Source: a virus. Taken from it: 21,866 bases of DNA. Shown piece by piece: positions 1-4,922 of the stretch (position 1 is the stretch's first letter; each line of letters begins with the position of its first letter). Made by a program: the position numbers and the translations under genes. The notes under the pieces were generated by a model that was given only the letters and a program-made list of their open reading frames with translations, was not told the DNA's origin and made no database searches. The DNA is taken from the IMG/VR virus record IMGVR_UViG_3300014886_000074, positions 1-21,866 of that record; one strand, written 5' to 3'.

Positions 1-218
1 AGAAAAATATCAAAAACAGACACAATAAACCAATATCCATACCTTTGGAACAGATAAACACAATCTTAAAGACAAATTGGGCCACAACGAACAATGCGGC
101 CTACCAACTCAAGAAACGTTTGAAAATCTGTTCCAGGTTTGGATTGTACTGCGGCACAGATGGTGAAAGAAGGATATATTTCAGAATCGCAACAGAAACA
201 GAAAAACAGAAATTCTAA
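1..218 (+). CDS. C-terminal 71 residues of an unknown protein, 5' end outside window
   Basis: The frame with codons beginning at position 3 is open from the window edge to a TAA at 216-218, giving 71 residues. The sequence is basic and polar and ends in EKQKF; a stretch around residues 46-60 reads RFGLYCGTDGERRIYFRI. The alternating basic and hydrophobic pattern resembles the last helix and wing of a winged-helix DNA-binding protein, but that is only an impression. No family is recognised. It is transcribed towards the leftward genes and is followed 15 bases later by a poly-A/poly-T tract that would terminate it. Reality as a gene is supported by the sensible amino-acid composition and by the terminator placed directly after the stop. 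Confidence 0.6.
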   Translation, partial: KNIKNRHNKPISIPLEQINTILKTNWATTNNAAYQLKKRLKICSRFGLYCGTDGERRIYFRIATETEKQKF

Positions 219-232
219 AAAGTGATAAAACC

Positions 233-267
233 AAAAAAACATGAAAAAAAACTTTTTTTTTTTTTTT
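233..267. terminator. Bidirectional poly-A/poly-T transcription terminator
   Basis: A run of 7 A (233-239), a run of 8 A (244-251) and then 15 consecutive T (253-267) lie between converging genes. Archaeal termination needs mainly a T-rich tract on the non-template strand. The T15 serves the rightward gene ending at 218, and the A runs, read as T on the other strand, serve the leftward operon. The role is inferred from position and composition. Confidence 0.6.
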
Positions 268-360
268 CAAATTCACGAGGGAAAAAGAGGAAAAGCAACA
301 ATTGACGTCTTTCAGTATTTATAACATTTCATGATTTCAAGGCGTTCTTTCAAATCAAAA

Positions 361-438
361 CTTCACTAAACTACATCATATCGAACTATGTTCGATAACT
401 GTTGAACGAAGTTCAACACCAAACTGCACTAAACCACA
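361..438. repeat. Imperfect 15-base direct repeat flanking the hairpin pair
   Basis: CTTCACTAAACTACA at 361-375 and CTGCACTAAACCACA at 424-438 match at 13 of 15 positions. They sit on either side of two perfect inverted repeats at 379-417, just beyond the stop codon of the leftward 95-residue gene. The rest of 268-440 shows no coding potential that I can defend. Confidence 0.5.
379..417. repeat. Two tandem perfect inverted repeats (hairpin pair A)
   Basis: The first is TATCGAAC, loop TAT, GTTCGATA (379-397, 8-base arms). The second is GTTGAAC, loop GAA, GTTCAAC (401-417, 7-base arms). Both contain the core GAAC-N3-GTTC and their centres are 21 bp apart, two turns of the helix, as expected for a pair of protein-binding dyads. 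They also lie in the 3' untranslated region of the leftward operon, so they could act as RNA hairpins that fix or protect the mRNA end. A similar pair (757-809) lies on the other side of the same gene. Confidence 0.65.
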
Positions 439-440
439 CT

Positions 441-728
441 CTAATCCCTTTCATTCACGTCCCTTACTTCTCTCCACGCCTTCTTGTCATCGATCGGAGC
501 CCTATCTTCAACTATTCTCCTTGCAAGTTCTCTTTCTGCTTTTCTCATGCGGAATTCTGACAGAGTCTGTTCAATGATTTGTTCTCTTTTTTCTCTTGGA
601 AGGTAGTAAAATACGTTGAAGTTAGGTTTTCTTGTTTCGCCTGTTTCTACCATTCGGTCGTAGTTTCTGCTTGGAGTTGCTTCTTTGTATAAGCGCCTTA
701 ATGTTTCGACTATGGCTTCCATTTGCAT
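441..728 (-). CDS. Unknown 95-residue protein between two hairpin pairs
   Basis: The start is placed at the ATG at 728 because a strong ribosome binding site (GGAGGTGA, complement of 734-741) lies five bases before it; an upstream in-frame GTG at 737 overlaps that site and is unlikely to be used. The product begins MQMEAIVETLRRLYKEATPS and is highly charged, mostly helical in appearance, and ends RDVNERD. There is no signal peptide, membrane segment or recognised motif. It is the last gene of the leftward operon after the metallophosphoesterase. Two perfect hairpins precede it and two follow it, an arrangement that suggests the gene or its mRNA is specially controlled, perhaps by its own product; that is inference only. 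Confidence 0.75.
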   Translation of the reverse strand: MQMEAIVETLRRLYKEATPSRNYDRMVETGETRKPNFNVFYYLPREKREQIIEQTLSEFRMRKAERELARRIVEDRAPIDDKKAWREVRDVNERD

Positions 729-756
729 ACGGTTCACCTCCTTTCAGACAGGTTAT

Positions 757-809
757 GTTGAATGAATTCGATTCATTCAACAGCTCTCAAATGATTCCAT
801 CATTTGAGA
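757..809 (-). repeat. Two tandem 11-base-arm perfect hairpins (pair B)
   Basis: GTTGAATGAAT, loop TCG, ATTCATTCAAC spans 757-781. TCTCAAATGAT, loop TCC, ATCATTTGAGA spans 785-809. All 22 arm pairs are perfect. On the leftward mRNA the two stems fall between the metallophosphoesterase and the 95-residue gene. The first stem encountered contains the phosphoesterase stop codon (800-802), and the second ends about 16 bases before the ribosome binding site of the next gene. They could be intercistronic processing or translation-control hairpins, or DNA operators. Centres are 28 bp apart. Confidence 0.75.
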
Positions 810-1744
810 TCAACCCAGTATGGTCTTATCTTTTCGCCTTTTATTTCTAAGATCCATCCGCCGACTTGTGGATACAGGCCTTTTCTCTTTAAATACGGAG
901 TTTGCTCTTGGAAGCATCCCGCTTCTATGACAAAACTTTCAAGGTATGGCATAAAGAGTGAAATGTGGAGGTGTCCTCTGATTAAAAGGAAGGGTCTTTC
1001 CGCCATTTGCTCGAGTTGCTTCTGCGACTGGTAACTTCTGGCATAAGGGACGCCTCCGCTTCCGTGAACTATTTCGATTTCTTTGTTTCCCATCTTGAGT
1101 CTTGCGGAGACTGAGCCGACGTATTCCATGTCTTCCATTTCTTGGCAGATGGCCTTGATTATGTCGGCGCCGACTGTTTTTAAGAATGAGTCGTCGTGAT
1201 TGCCCGAGATGATGTAGGTTTTTCTACTTGATCTCGGGTATTCCTTGAGAACGTAATCGATTGTTTCGTCGAAGCCGTAGACGAGGAGTTCGTTCAGCTG
1301 GCCTCGGTAAACTTTTCCGTCTCCGTCGGTCAAGTCTCCGGCGTGAAGGAATAGCTCGGCTCCTTCTTTCTCGGCTATGTCGTAGAACTTGCGGAGTTTA
1401 TCTGGTCTTGCGTATTTGTTGCCGAGGTGGGTGTCTGAAAGAATGCCGATGATGCTTGCTTCGGGAATGTCAATGGGAATTGCGGGTTCAGGTTCTGTTT
1501 GGAGATAGTGAACGAGGTTTCCCTGCGGAGTATATTCCGACCTGATGTTGAGGCCTCTTTCCCTGAGCTTGGCGATTCTCCTGCGAACCTTGGATTTTTT
1601 CATTCCGAGGCGCTGGGATATCTCTCCGTAAGTGTGCTTTCCGCTCTTCAGAATTTTGAGGAGTCTTTCGTCGGTCATGAGCTTAGCCCGCAGTAAGTGA
1701 AGCGTGCGGATGAATCTCCTGCGTTTCTTGCTTAGTTCCCGCAC
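800..1744 (-). CDS. Calcineurin-like metallophosphoesterase with N-terminal helix-turn-helix
   Basis: This 314-residue protein should hydrolyse phosphoester bonds using two metal ions. The metallophosphoesterase motifs appear in order: SDTH (103-106), GD in HAGDLTD (136-137), GNHD (181-184), H227 in VHGSGG and GHLH (257-260). Residues about 26-70 form a basic helix-turn-helix (TYGEISQRLGMKKSKVRRRI), so the enzyme is probably brought to DNA or RNA. The substrate (nucleotide, nucleic acid or protein) cannot be told. The start is a GTG at 1744 that overlaps the end of the upstream secreted-protein gene by 13 bases; no strong binding site precedes it, and a downstream ATG at 1678 would remove only the first 22 residues. 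Its stop codon lies inside a perfect hairpin. Confidence 0.85.
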   Translation of the reverse strand: MRELSKKRRRFIRTLHLLRAKLMTDERLLKILKSGKHTYGEISQRLGMKKSKVRRRIAKLRERGLNIRSEYTPQGNLVHYLQTEPEPAIPIDIPEASIIGILSDTHLGNKYARPDKLRKFYDIAEKEGAELFLHAGDLTDGDGKVYRGQLNELLVYGFDETIDYVLKEYPRSSRKTYIISGNHDDSFLKTVGADIIKAICQEMEDMEYVGSVSARLKMGNKEIEIVHGSGGVPYARSYQSQKQLEQMAERPFLLIRGHLHISLFMPYLESFVIEAGCFQEQTPYLKRKGLYPQVGGWILEIKGEKIRPYWVDLK

Positions 1745-2166
1745 TTTTCTTCGAGGATTTTGACTTTTCGCTCTAATTCTGTTACTCTAACAGCTAACTT
1801 AAATTTTTCACTTTCTAATTTTTCGATTCTTTCTTCGTAGGGTCTGATGTGGTAGCTGAAGAATTGATACATAGCTGCTCCGAATGCCTTGCTCTCGTCC
1901 GTTATCAAGAATCCGCGCCAGTCTCTTTCAGCGCCCATAGTCCAGTAAATGCCGGATATTAACACGTTCCCGATGTATTGCATATTGAGGCCGTTGCTCG
2001 TTCCGATTCTCAGGCCGTTGATGAATATTTCGACTGCGTTGGCGTCAATGTGACTGTTGAAGTAGATGTCGTCCGGAGTTGAAATGCTCATGTTGATCGA
2101 AGTGTCGGCTTTTGCTGCGGGAATGCAAGCCAATCCAATCAGCAAAACCAAGGCAATTCTTTTCAT
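1732..2166 (-). CDS. Small secreted or virion-surface protein with C-terminal coiled coil
   Basis: This 144-residue protein begins with a classical signal peptide: MKR, a hydrophobic core (IALVLLIGLACIPAA) and an A-K-A cleavage region near residue 20. The middle is polar and mixed beta-like; residues about 108-142 have heptad-like spacing (ERIEKLESEKFKLAVRVTEL) and should form a coiled coil. It is the first gene of the distal leftward operon and starts on a leaderless promoter. Secreted proteins in a viral genome may be envelope or fibre parts, superinfection-exclusion factors or host-surface modifiers; nothing here decides between these. Confidence 0.75.
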   Translation of the reverse strand: MKRIALVLLIGLACIPAAKADTSINMSISTPDDIYFNSHIDANAVEIFINGLRIGTSNGLNMQYIGNVLISGIYWTMGAERDWRGFLITDESKAFGAAMYQFFSYHIRPYEERIEKLESEKFKLAVRVTELERKVKILEEKCGN

Positions 2167-2184
2167 ATTGATTATTTGCTTTCA

Positions 2185-2197
2185 AAATTTAAATACT
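2185..2197 (-). promoter_or_regulatory. Leaderless archaeal promoter for the distal leftward operon
   Basis: Read leftward, an AT-rich box (AGTATTTAAATTTT, 2184-2197) is centred about 25 bases before the ATG at 2166. There is no ribosome binding site in the short gap, so transcription should start at or next to the start codon. Confidence 0.6.
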
Positions 2198-2238
2198 TAG
2201 CGGAAAGAAAAGAAAGAAAGAAAGGAAGGAAATCTCGT
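2197..2238 (-). terminator. Pyrimidine-tract terminator after the proximal leftward operon
   Basis: Directly after the stop codon of the secreted acidic protein gene, the leftward strand is almost pure T and C with repeated TTTC/TTCC units over about 35 bases. Archaeal terminators are T-rich tracts, and the promoter of the next leftward operon follows at once. The repetitive GAAA/GGAA unit on the plus strand is also a simple-sequence repeat likely to vary in length. Confidence 0.45.
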
Positions 2239-3018
2239 TTAATTTCCTTCCAGGGCGAAGTTCTCGAATTCGAACTCGTCGTCGAAGTCTGCGTAGACTA
2301 TGTAATGCGGATTGCCCGTTATGTGAATTCCGGTGTCTGTTACTATTTCGTTCTCTGCCCACGCGTTCAGCTCGAATGTTCCCGATCCGTCTATGTATAC
2401 GTTCGCGTTTGTGTAGCAGCCGCATCCTTTACCGAACTTGTAACTTGAACCCCAGTGATCCTCGCACATATCGGTTATGCTCGTCGATCCCTCGGCCATC
2501 ACTTCCAAGGTCGCGCCTTCATCGTAGCTGTCGTCTATGTAGAAGTGGTGGTAAATATAGTGTTCTCCTGTTGCTTCTATCTGGTTGTCGTTCTGCCAGC
2601 CGTAGTTCGAGTTTCTAAGTTGCGCGTAATTGCTCCACGAGCGCCAAGCGAAATCTCCCGTGTCGCTCGTCGAGATATAAGTGTATGATTCTTGGCCGGC
2701 CTCGCCATACATCGGTTCGTAGTTGTCCGTCTTCCTGAAAACGTATTCTATGTATCCGCCGTTCTCGACGTGGCTTCTGACTTTAATCTCGTTCGTGTCG
2801 ACTCCGTAAGTGTAGGGATTGTCGTTGGAGTCGGTCGCGTATAATTCGCCGGAAATGTCGTTTCCGCCCGTCCAGAAGTGAGTTTCCGAATCGTCGTCGA
2901 AGTTGAAGTGAGTTTCGAAATCTCCGCTTCCCATCCAGTGCATCTCTATTTCAGTTGGAACTGCCGATGCAATCGGAATTACCAACAAGGCCATTAACAA
3001 GCTTATGAATCTTTTCAT
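2239..3018 (-). CDS. Secreted acidic, aromatic-rich protein of unknown function
   Basis: This 259-residue protein starts with a signal peptide (MKRFISLLMALLVIPIASA, cleavage near residue 19). The mature part is strongly acidic and rich in Tyr, Trp, Asn and Gly, with many short beta-like stretches and a pair of close cysteines (GKGCGCY, about residues 198-202) plus C182. No membrane anchor follows. The composition resembles extracellular beta-sandwich proteins such as adhesins or virion spikes, but no family is recognised. The start is set by a strong ribosome site (AGGAGGG) 6 bases upstream. It is the last gene of the proximal leftward operon and is followed by a pyrimidine-tract terminator. 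Confidence 0.75.
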   Translation of the reverse strand: MKRFISLLMALLVIPIASAVPTEIEMHWMGSGDFETHFNFDDDSETHFWTGGNDISGELYATDSNDNPYTYGVDTNEIKVRSHVENGGYIEYVFRKTDNYEPMYGEAGQESYTYISTSDTGDFAWRSWSNYAQLRNSNYGWQNDNQIEATGEHYIYHHFYIDDSYDEGATLEVMAEGSTSITDMCEDHWGSSYKFGKGCGCYTNANVYIDGSGTFELNAWAENEIVTDTGIHITGNPHYIVYADFDDEFEFENFALEGN

Positions 3019-3054
3019 AACAACCCTCCTTTTGTTTAAAGAGCATAAATTTCT

Positions 3055-3216
3055 TCAATCACGTTCCCAGGAAATTACCACGTCGTCGCGCAGGATTTCG
3101 GTCGTGATCAAAAGTTCAATCACGCTGAGCACCAAGTTCATGTGCTCGATTAACTTGTTCCTCCTGCATTTAATTTTAATCTCCAAATCTCCACATTTAA
3201 TCTTGAACATCCTCAT
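3055..3216 (-). CDS. Unknown 53-residue protein
   Basis: A short frame running from ATG 3216 to TGA 3055-3057 encodes 53 residues beginning MRMFKIKCGDLEIKIKCRRN and ending VISWERD. An AAGGAG site sits four bases before the ATG, inside the end of the preceding gene, so the two genes overlap by 20 bases and are probably translationally coupled. The N-terminal half alternates charged and hydrophobic residues like a beta hairpin with two cysteines (C8, C17); the second half is helical. No homologous family is recognised. The ribosome site, operon position and tight packing support it despite its length. Confidence 0.65.
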   Translation of the reverse strand: MRMFKIKCGDLEIKIKCRRNKLIEHMNLVLSVIELLITTEILRDDVVISWERD

Positions 3217-3427
3217 CACGCTCCTTAAACACGTCAGGAAACCATTTTTTAATAATTTCTTCGGCGGTCAAAAGTCCTTGTATCATCCCTTTATGAAAAC
3301 TTGTTTCACCAACTTCTTTGGCTGCTTCGAACACTTCTGCTTTCTTCTTCTTAATTTCCTCTAACAAGCCTTTAACCGCACTTCTATTATCCCTTTGTAA
3401 TTTACCTTTCAATTGTTCTGGTTTCAT
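3197..3427 (-). CDS. Unknown 76-residue charged helical protein
   Basis: The product begins MKPEQLKGKLQRDNRSAVKG and is rich in Lys and Glu, with long amphipathic helices and no hydrophobic segment. Its ATG overlaps the TGA of the preceding 46-residue gene as ATGA, and AAGGAGCGTGAT before it provides the ribosome site while encoding the end of that gene. The function is unknown. Its end overlaps the next gene by 20 bases. Confidence 0.7.
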   Translation of the reverse strand: MKPEQLKGKLQRDNRSAVKGLLEEIKKKKAEVFEAAKEVGETSFHKGMIQGLLTAEEIIKKWFPDVFKERDEDVQD

Positions 3428-3564
3428 TCTTTATCACGCTCCTTCTTAATGAAGCTTTTCAAGTAGGCAAGATGCATTTCAGCAAGTTTCTCGCCCAATG
3501 GCGTTTCTTCTTCCACGTTTTTAATCAGCTCGTCTCGGGTAAAAGAATGCTTGCGTCTTTTCAT
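3424..3564 (-). CDS. Unknown 46-residue protein
   Basis: A frame of 46 residues (begins MKRRKHSFTRDELIKNVEEE, ends FIKKERDKE) starts with an ATG that overlaps the stop of the upstream 129-residue-class gene as ATGA and ends with another ATGA overlap onto the next gene. Such double coupling is strong support for a gene this short. The N-terminus is very basic, the rest amphipathic helix. No function can be assigned. Confidence 0.65.
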   Translation of the reverse strand: MKRRKHSFTRDELIKNVEEETPLGEKLAEMHLAYLKSFIKKERDKE

Positions 3565-3947
3565 TTTATCACTCTTTTAAAAGCGGTTCTGAACAACCAC
3601 TCGTTATAATCGCGCTTCCACTTCAGAACTGCCAACGAAACCCTGCAGTTATCAAACTTGCTCATCCAGTTTATCACTCCGATTATCAGCCTGCCGAATT
3701 TTTTCCTGAACTCTCCCTTCAGCTGGGGATGTTCTTCGATTAGCAGTTTCGGATTGTCTTTGTATCTCAGATAAAAATTGGAAGCGGATTCGATGTGTTG
3801 CTCCAATACCAGTCTCATTCGCTCTTTCTTCCTGATTATAGCATTTCGCAAAGGAATGACCGATATTTGATCGTAGGTGGGATATATCACCCTGATAATC
3901 TCATCTGCCATCTCTTCCAAATTCAAGGGCTTCGCTTTCATTCTCAT
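3561..3947 (-). CDS. Unknown 128-residue helical protein
   Basis: Three start codons lie within ten bases (GTG 3950, ATG 3947, ATG 3941). ATG 3947 is chosen as the longest ATG; the only ribosome-like sequence, AGGGTGTG, would suit ATG 3941 better, so the true N-terminus may be two residues shorter. The protein is basic, mostly helical and aromatic-rich near its C-terminus (VLKWKRDYNEWLFRTAFKRV). It has no recognised motif or membrane segment. It is the first gene after the tRNA-like and structured-RNA segment and is coupled to the next gene by ATGA. Confidence 0.7.
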   Translation of the reverse strand: MRMKAKPLNLEEMADEIIRVIYPTYDQISVIPLRNAIIRKKERMRLVLEQHIESASNFYLRYKDNPKLLIEEHPQLKGEFRKKFGRLIIGVINWMSKFDNCRVSLAVLKWKRDYNEWLFRTAFKRVIK

Positions 3948-3958
3948 CACACCCTAAC

Positions 3959-4078
3959 ATCGCCACTTTCGCCGCTTATAGGCAGCCCATCCTTACGGCC
4001 CTGCTGCCGAAGGGAGGCAAAGCCTTTTTCCCACAGTCAGGCTACTTGGTGCTGTGGGTCACCGTTGGCTGTGGCGAT
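3959..4078 (-). ncRNA. Candidate structured RNA, ~120 bases
   Basis: A perfect 8-base closing stem pairs 3959-3966 (ATCGCCAC) with 4071-4078 (GTGGCGAT). Inside are a 6-base stem (3981-3986 with 4003-4008, GGCAGC/GCTGCC), a hairpin of GGGAGGC with GCC and TCCC (4012-4032), and a 7-base stem (4030-4036 with 4052-4058, CCCACAG/CTGTGGG). The last two share bases 4030-4032, so they could be alternatives. The segment is much richer in G and C than its neighbours, and no frame on either strand looks coding. It starts five bases after the tRNA-like element and ends just before the next leftward gene, so it may be a leader or switch for that gene or an independent RNA. No known family is recognised. 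Strand follows the neighbouring genes. Confidence 0.45.
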
Positions 4079-4083
4079 ATAAA

Positions 4084-4190
4084 GGCGGAAACGGGACTTG
4101 CACCCGCATCACCCCACTTACACCGCTCTCGCACTCCCCTCCAGCCCTCACGGAGCGGCTTCGGGGTATCCTGCCTTGGACGACTCCGCC
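4084..4190 (-). tRNA. tRNA-like sequence, anticodon GTA (Tyr) if a 38-base insert is removed
   Basis: Read leftward, the pieces of a tRNA follow in order: acceptor arm GGCGGAG/TTCCGCC (7 pairs, one G-T), T8, D stem GTCC/GGAT around loop AAGGCA (A14, A15, G18, G19, A21), anticodon stem CCCCG/TGGGG, variable loop TGAT, and T arm GCGGG-TGCAAGT-CCCGT with T54, C56 and A58. A15 and T48 can form the Levitt pair. The anticodon stem encloses 45 bases instead of 7. Only the reading with a 38-base insert (4123-4160, itself closed by CCGCTC/GAGCGG) leaves T33 and anticodon GTA. An insert between 32 and 33 would be a noncanonical archaeal intron; I could not draw a textbook bulge-helix-bulge. Oddities are G55, a G1-C72 pair (archaeal tRNA-Tyr normally has C1-G72) and no A73. 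It could be a decayed tRNA, a tRNA mimic or an attachment site remnant. Its 5' part overlaps the end of the zinc-ribbon gene. Confidence 0.45.
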
Positions 4191-4594
4191 ATTTTTTCTT
4201 CATCCGGATAGTAATTCTTTCTCACTGCGAGCCACTCTTCCCTCGTCATCTTGACTATTTCCGCATTTCTTCCGGGGATGAACCTGTTGCAATATGGGCA
4301 GTTGTAAAATCTCGGACGCTTCATCGACGATTTGAAGAGGCGCCCGCACGGACACTTGATCAATGTTATCGTTCTTTTCAGGGGGTCTTTCTCTTGGCGT
4401 CCTTTCTTCGCGAGGTATTCCCGGTAATACTTGTTCAGCCTTTCCCTGTTCTTTCGCCGATATTCCCTCATATACTCGGCGCGCCGCTTCATCCACTCGG
4501 GGTCCTTCTTTTTCTTTTGATACCACTCTCTCATGTAGCGCCTCATCCTGCGCCTGTGCTTCTCCCTCTTCCGAATATCCTCAATAAAGGACAT
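4148..4594 (-). CDS. Basic protein with a zinc-ribbon-like CxC...CxxC motif
   Basis: The predicted 148-residue product begins MSFIEDIRKREKHRRRMRRY. Residues 1-75 are extremely rich in Arg and Lys and likely a long helix; residues 81-102 carry CPC-x15-CPYC (C81, C83, C99, C102), a probable four-cysteine zinc site. It probably binds nucleic acid. The start is uncertain: ATG 4594 has GGAG only three bases upstream, while an in-frame TTG at 4648, preceded by AAGGAGATGAC, would add 18 residues and couple it to the preceding gene. The last 14 codons lie inside the tRNA-like element, so its C-terminus (MAESSKAGYPEAAP) is dictated by, or dictates, that sequence. Confidence 0.7.
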   Translation of the reverse strand: MSFIEDIRKREKHRRRMRRYMREWYQKKKKDPEWMKRRAEYMREYRRKNRERLNKYYREYLAKKGRQEKDPLKRTITLIKCPCGRLFKSSMKRPRFYNCPYCNRFIPGRNAEIVKMTREEWLAVRKNYYPDEEKMAESSKAGYPEAAP

Positions 4595-4649
4595 TTTCTC
4601 CGCCTTGTTAATTTTTGCGGCCTGCCCGTCCAATCCACCCACTTCCAAG

Positions 4650-4832
4650 TCATCTCCTTCCCTTTGATTTTTTCAATCGCATCTCGATTCGCTCTACTTT
4701 CGTCTCGAGGTCGAGAATCCTTTCCTCAAAAGAATCGACCTTCTTGCTCAGTTCTTCTTTGAATTTCTTCACGTCCTCTTCGTATCTCTCCAAGAATTGC
4801 TTCATCTCTGTCGAGTGTGGCTTTAGGCTCAT
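4650..4832 (-). CDS. Small coiled-coil protein, first gene of leftward operon
   Basis: The 60-residue product begins MSLKPHSTEM and from residue 10 onward shows clear heptads (FLERYEEDVKKFKEELSKKV, then ILDLETKVERIEMRL), ending in a basic tail. It should form a parallel or antiparallel coiled coil. It starts at a leaderless promoter that is divergent from the terminase promoter, so it may be the first leftward product made. Its TGA overlaps an ATG in another frame and lies just before the zinc-ribbon gene. A regulatory or adaptor role is possible, but nothing proves it. Confidence 0.7.
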   Translation of the reverse strand: MSLKPHSTEMKQFLERYEEDVKKFKEELSKKVDSFEERILDLETKVERIEMRLKKSKGRR

Positions 4833-4852
4833 GTTAAAATTTTTGAATCTCA

Positions 4853-4863
4853 GGTTTAAAAAC
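4853..4863 (-). promoter_or_regulatory. Leaderless promoter of the leftward operon
   Basis: Read leftward, GTTTTTAAACC is centred about 26 bases before the ATG at 4832, with no ribosome site between. It is back to back with the terminase promoter, and only about 20 bases separate the two boxes, so the two may compete or share a regulator. Confidence 0.6.
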
Positions 4864-4884
4864 TTAGCATTTCACGAACACAAA

Positions 4885-4897
4885 TTTAAAATATTTA
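4885..4897 (+). promoter_or_regulatory. Leaderless promoter of the structural cassette
   Basis: TTTAAAATATTTA is centred about 30 bases before the ATG at 4923, and the gap lacks a ribosome binding site. This should be the main promoter for the terminase and genes behind it. Confidence 0.6.
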
Positions 4898-4922
4898 AGG
4901 GCATTTTGCGTTAAAAATAATC

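Noticed and set aside
379-809. CRISPR-like array from the four short repeats
   Set aside because: The inverted repeats differ in sequence and spacing, and no regular direct repeat with unique spacers is present.
3981-4060. Resemblance to a cobalamin riboswitch (phrases such as TATAAGCGGCGA)
   Set aside because: The conserved GCCACTG box and the spacing of the core are missing; the similarity is limited to a few bases.
4084-4190. Class II tRNA (Leu/Ser) with a long variable arm
   Set aside because: No 17-base anticodon arm with T33 can be formed next to the D arm; the only consistent solution places the extra bases in the anticodon loop.
4549-4659. 36-codon leftward frame beginning MTWKWVDWTGRPQKL that overlaps the preceding stop as ATGA
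   Set aside because: The ATGA overlap is attractive, but the frame runs into the zinc-ribbon gene in another register and has no independent support. The ribosome site upstream may serve the TTG start of the zinc-ribbon gene instead.
4046-4762. 238-codon plus-strand open frame across the tRNA-like region and zinc-ribbon gene
   Set aside because: It runs opposite two supported leftward genes and the RNA elements and has Pro/Ser/Leu-rich shadow composition.
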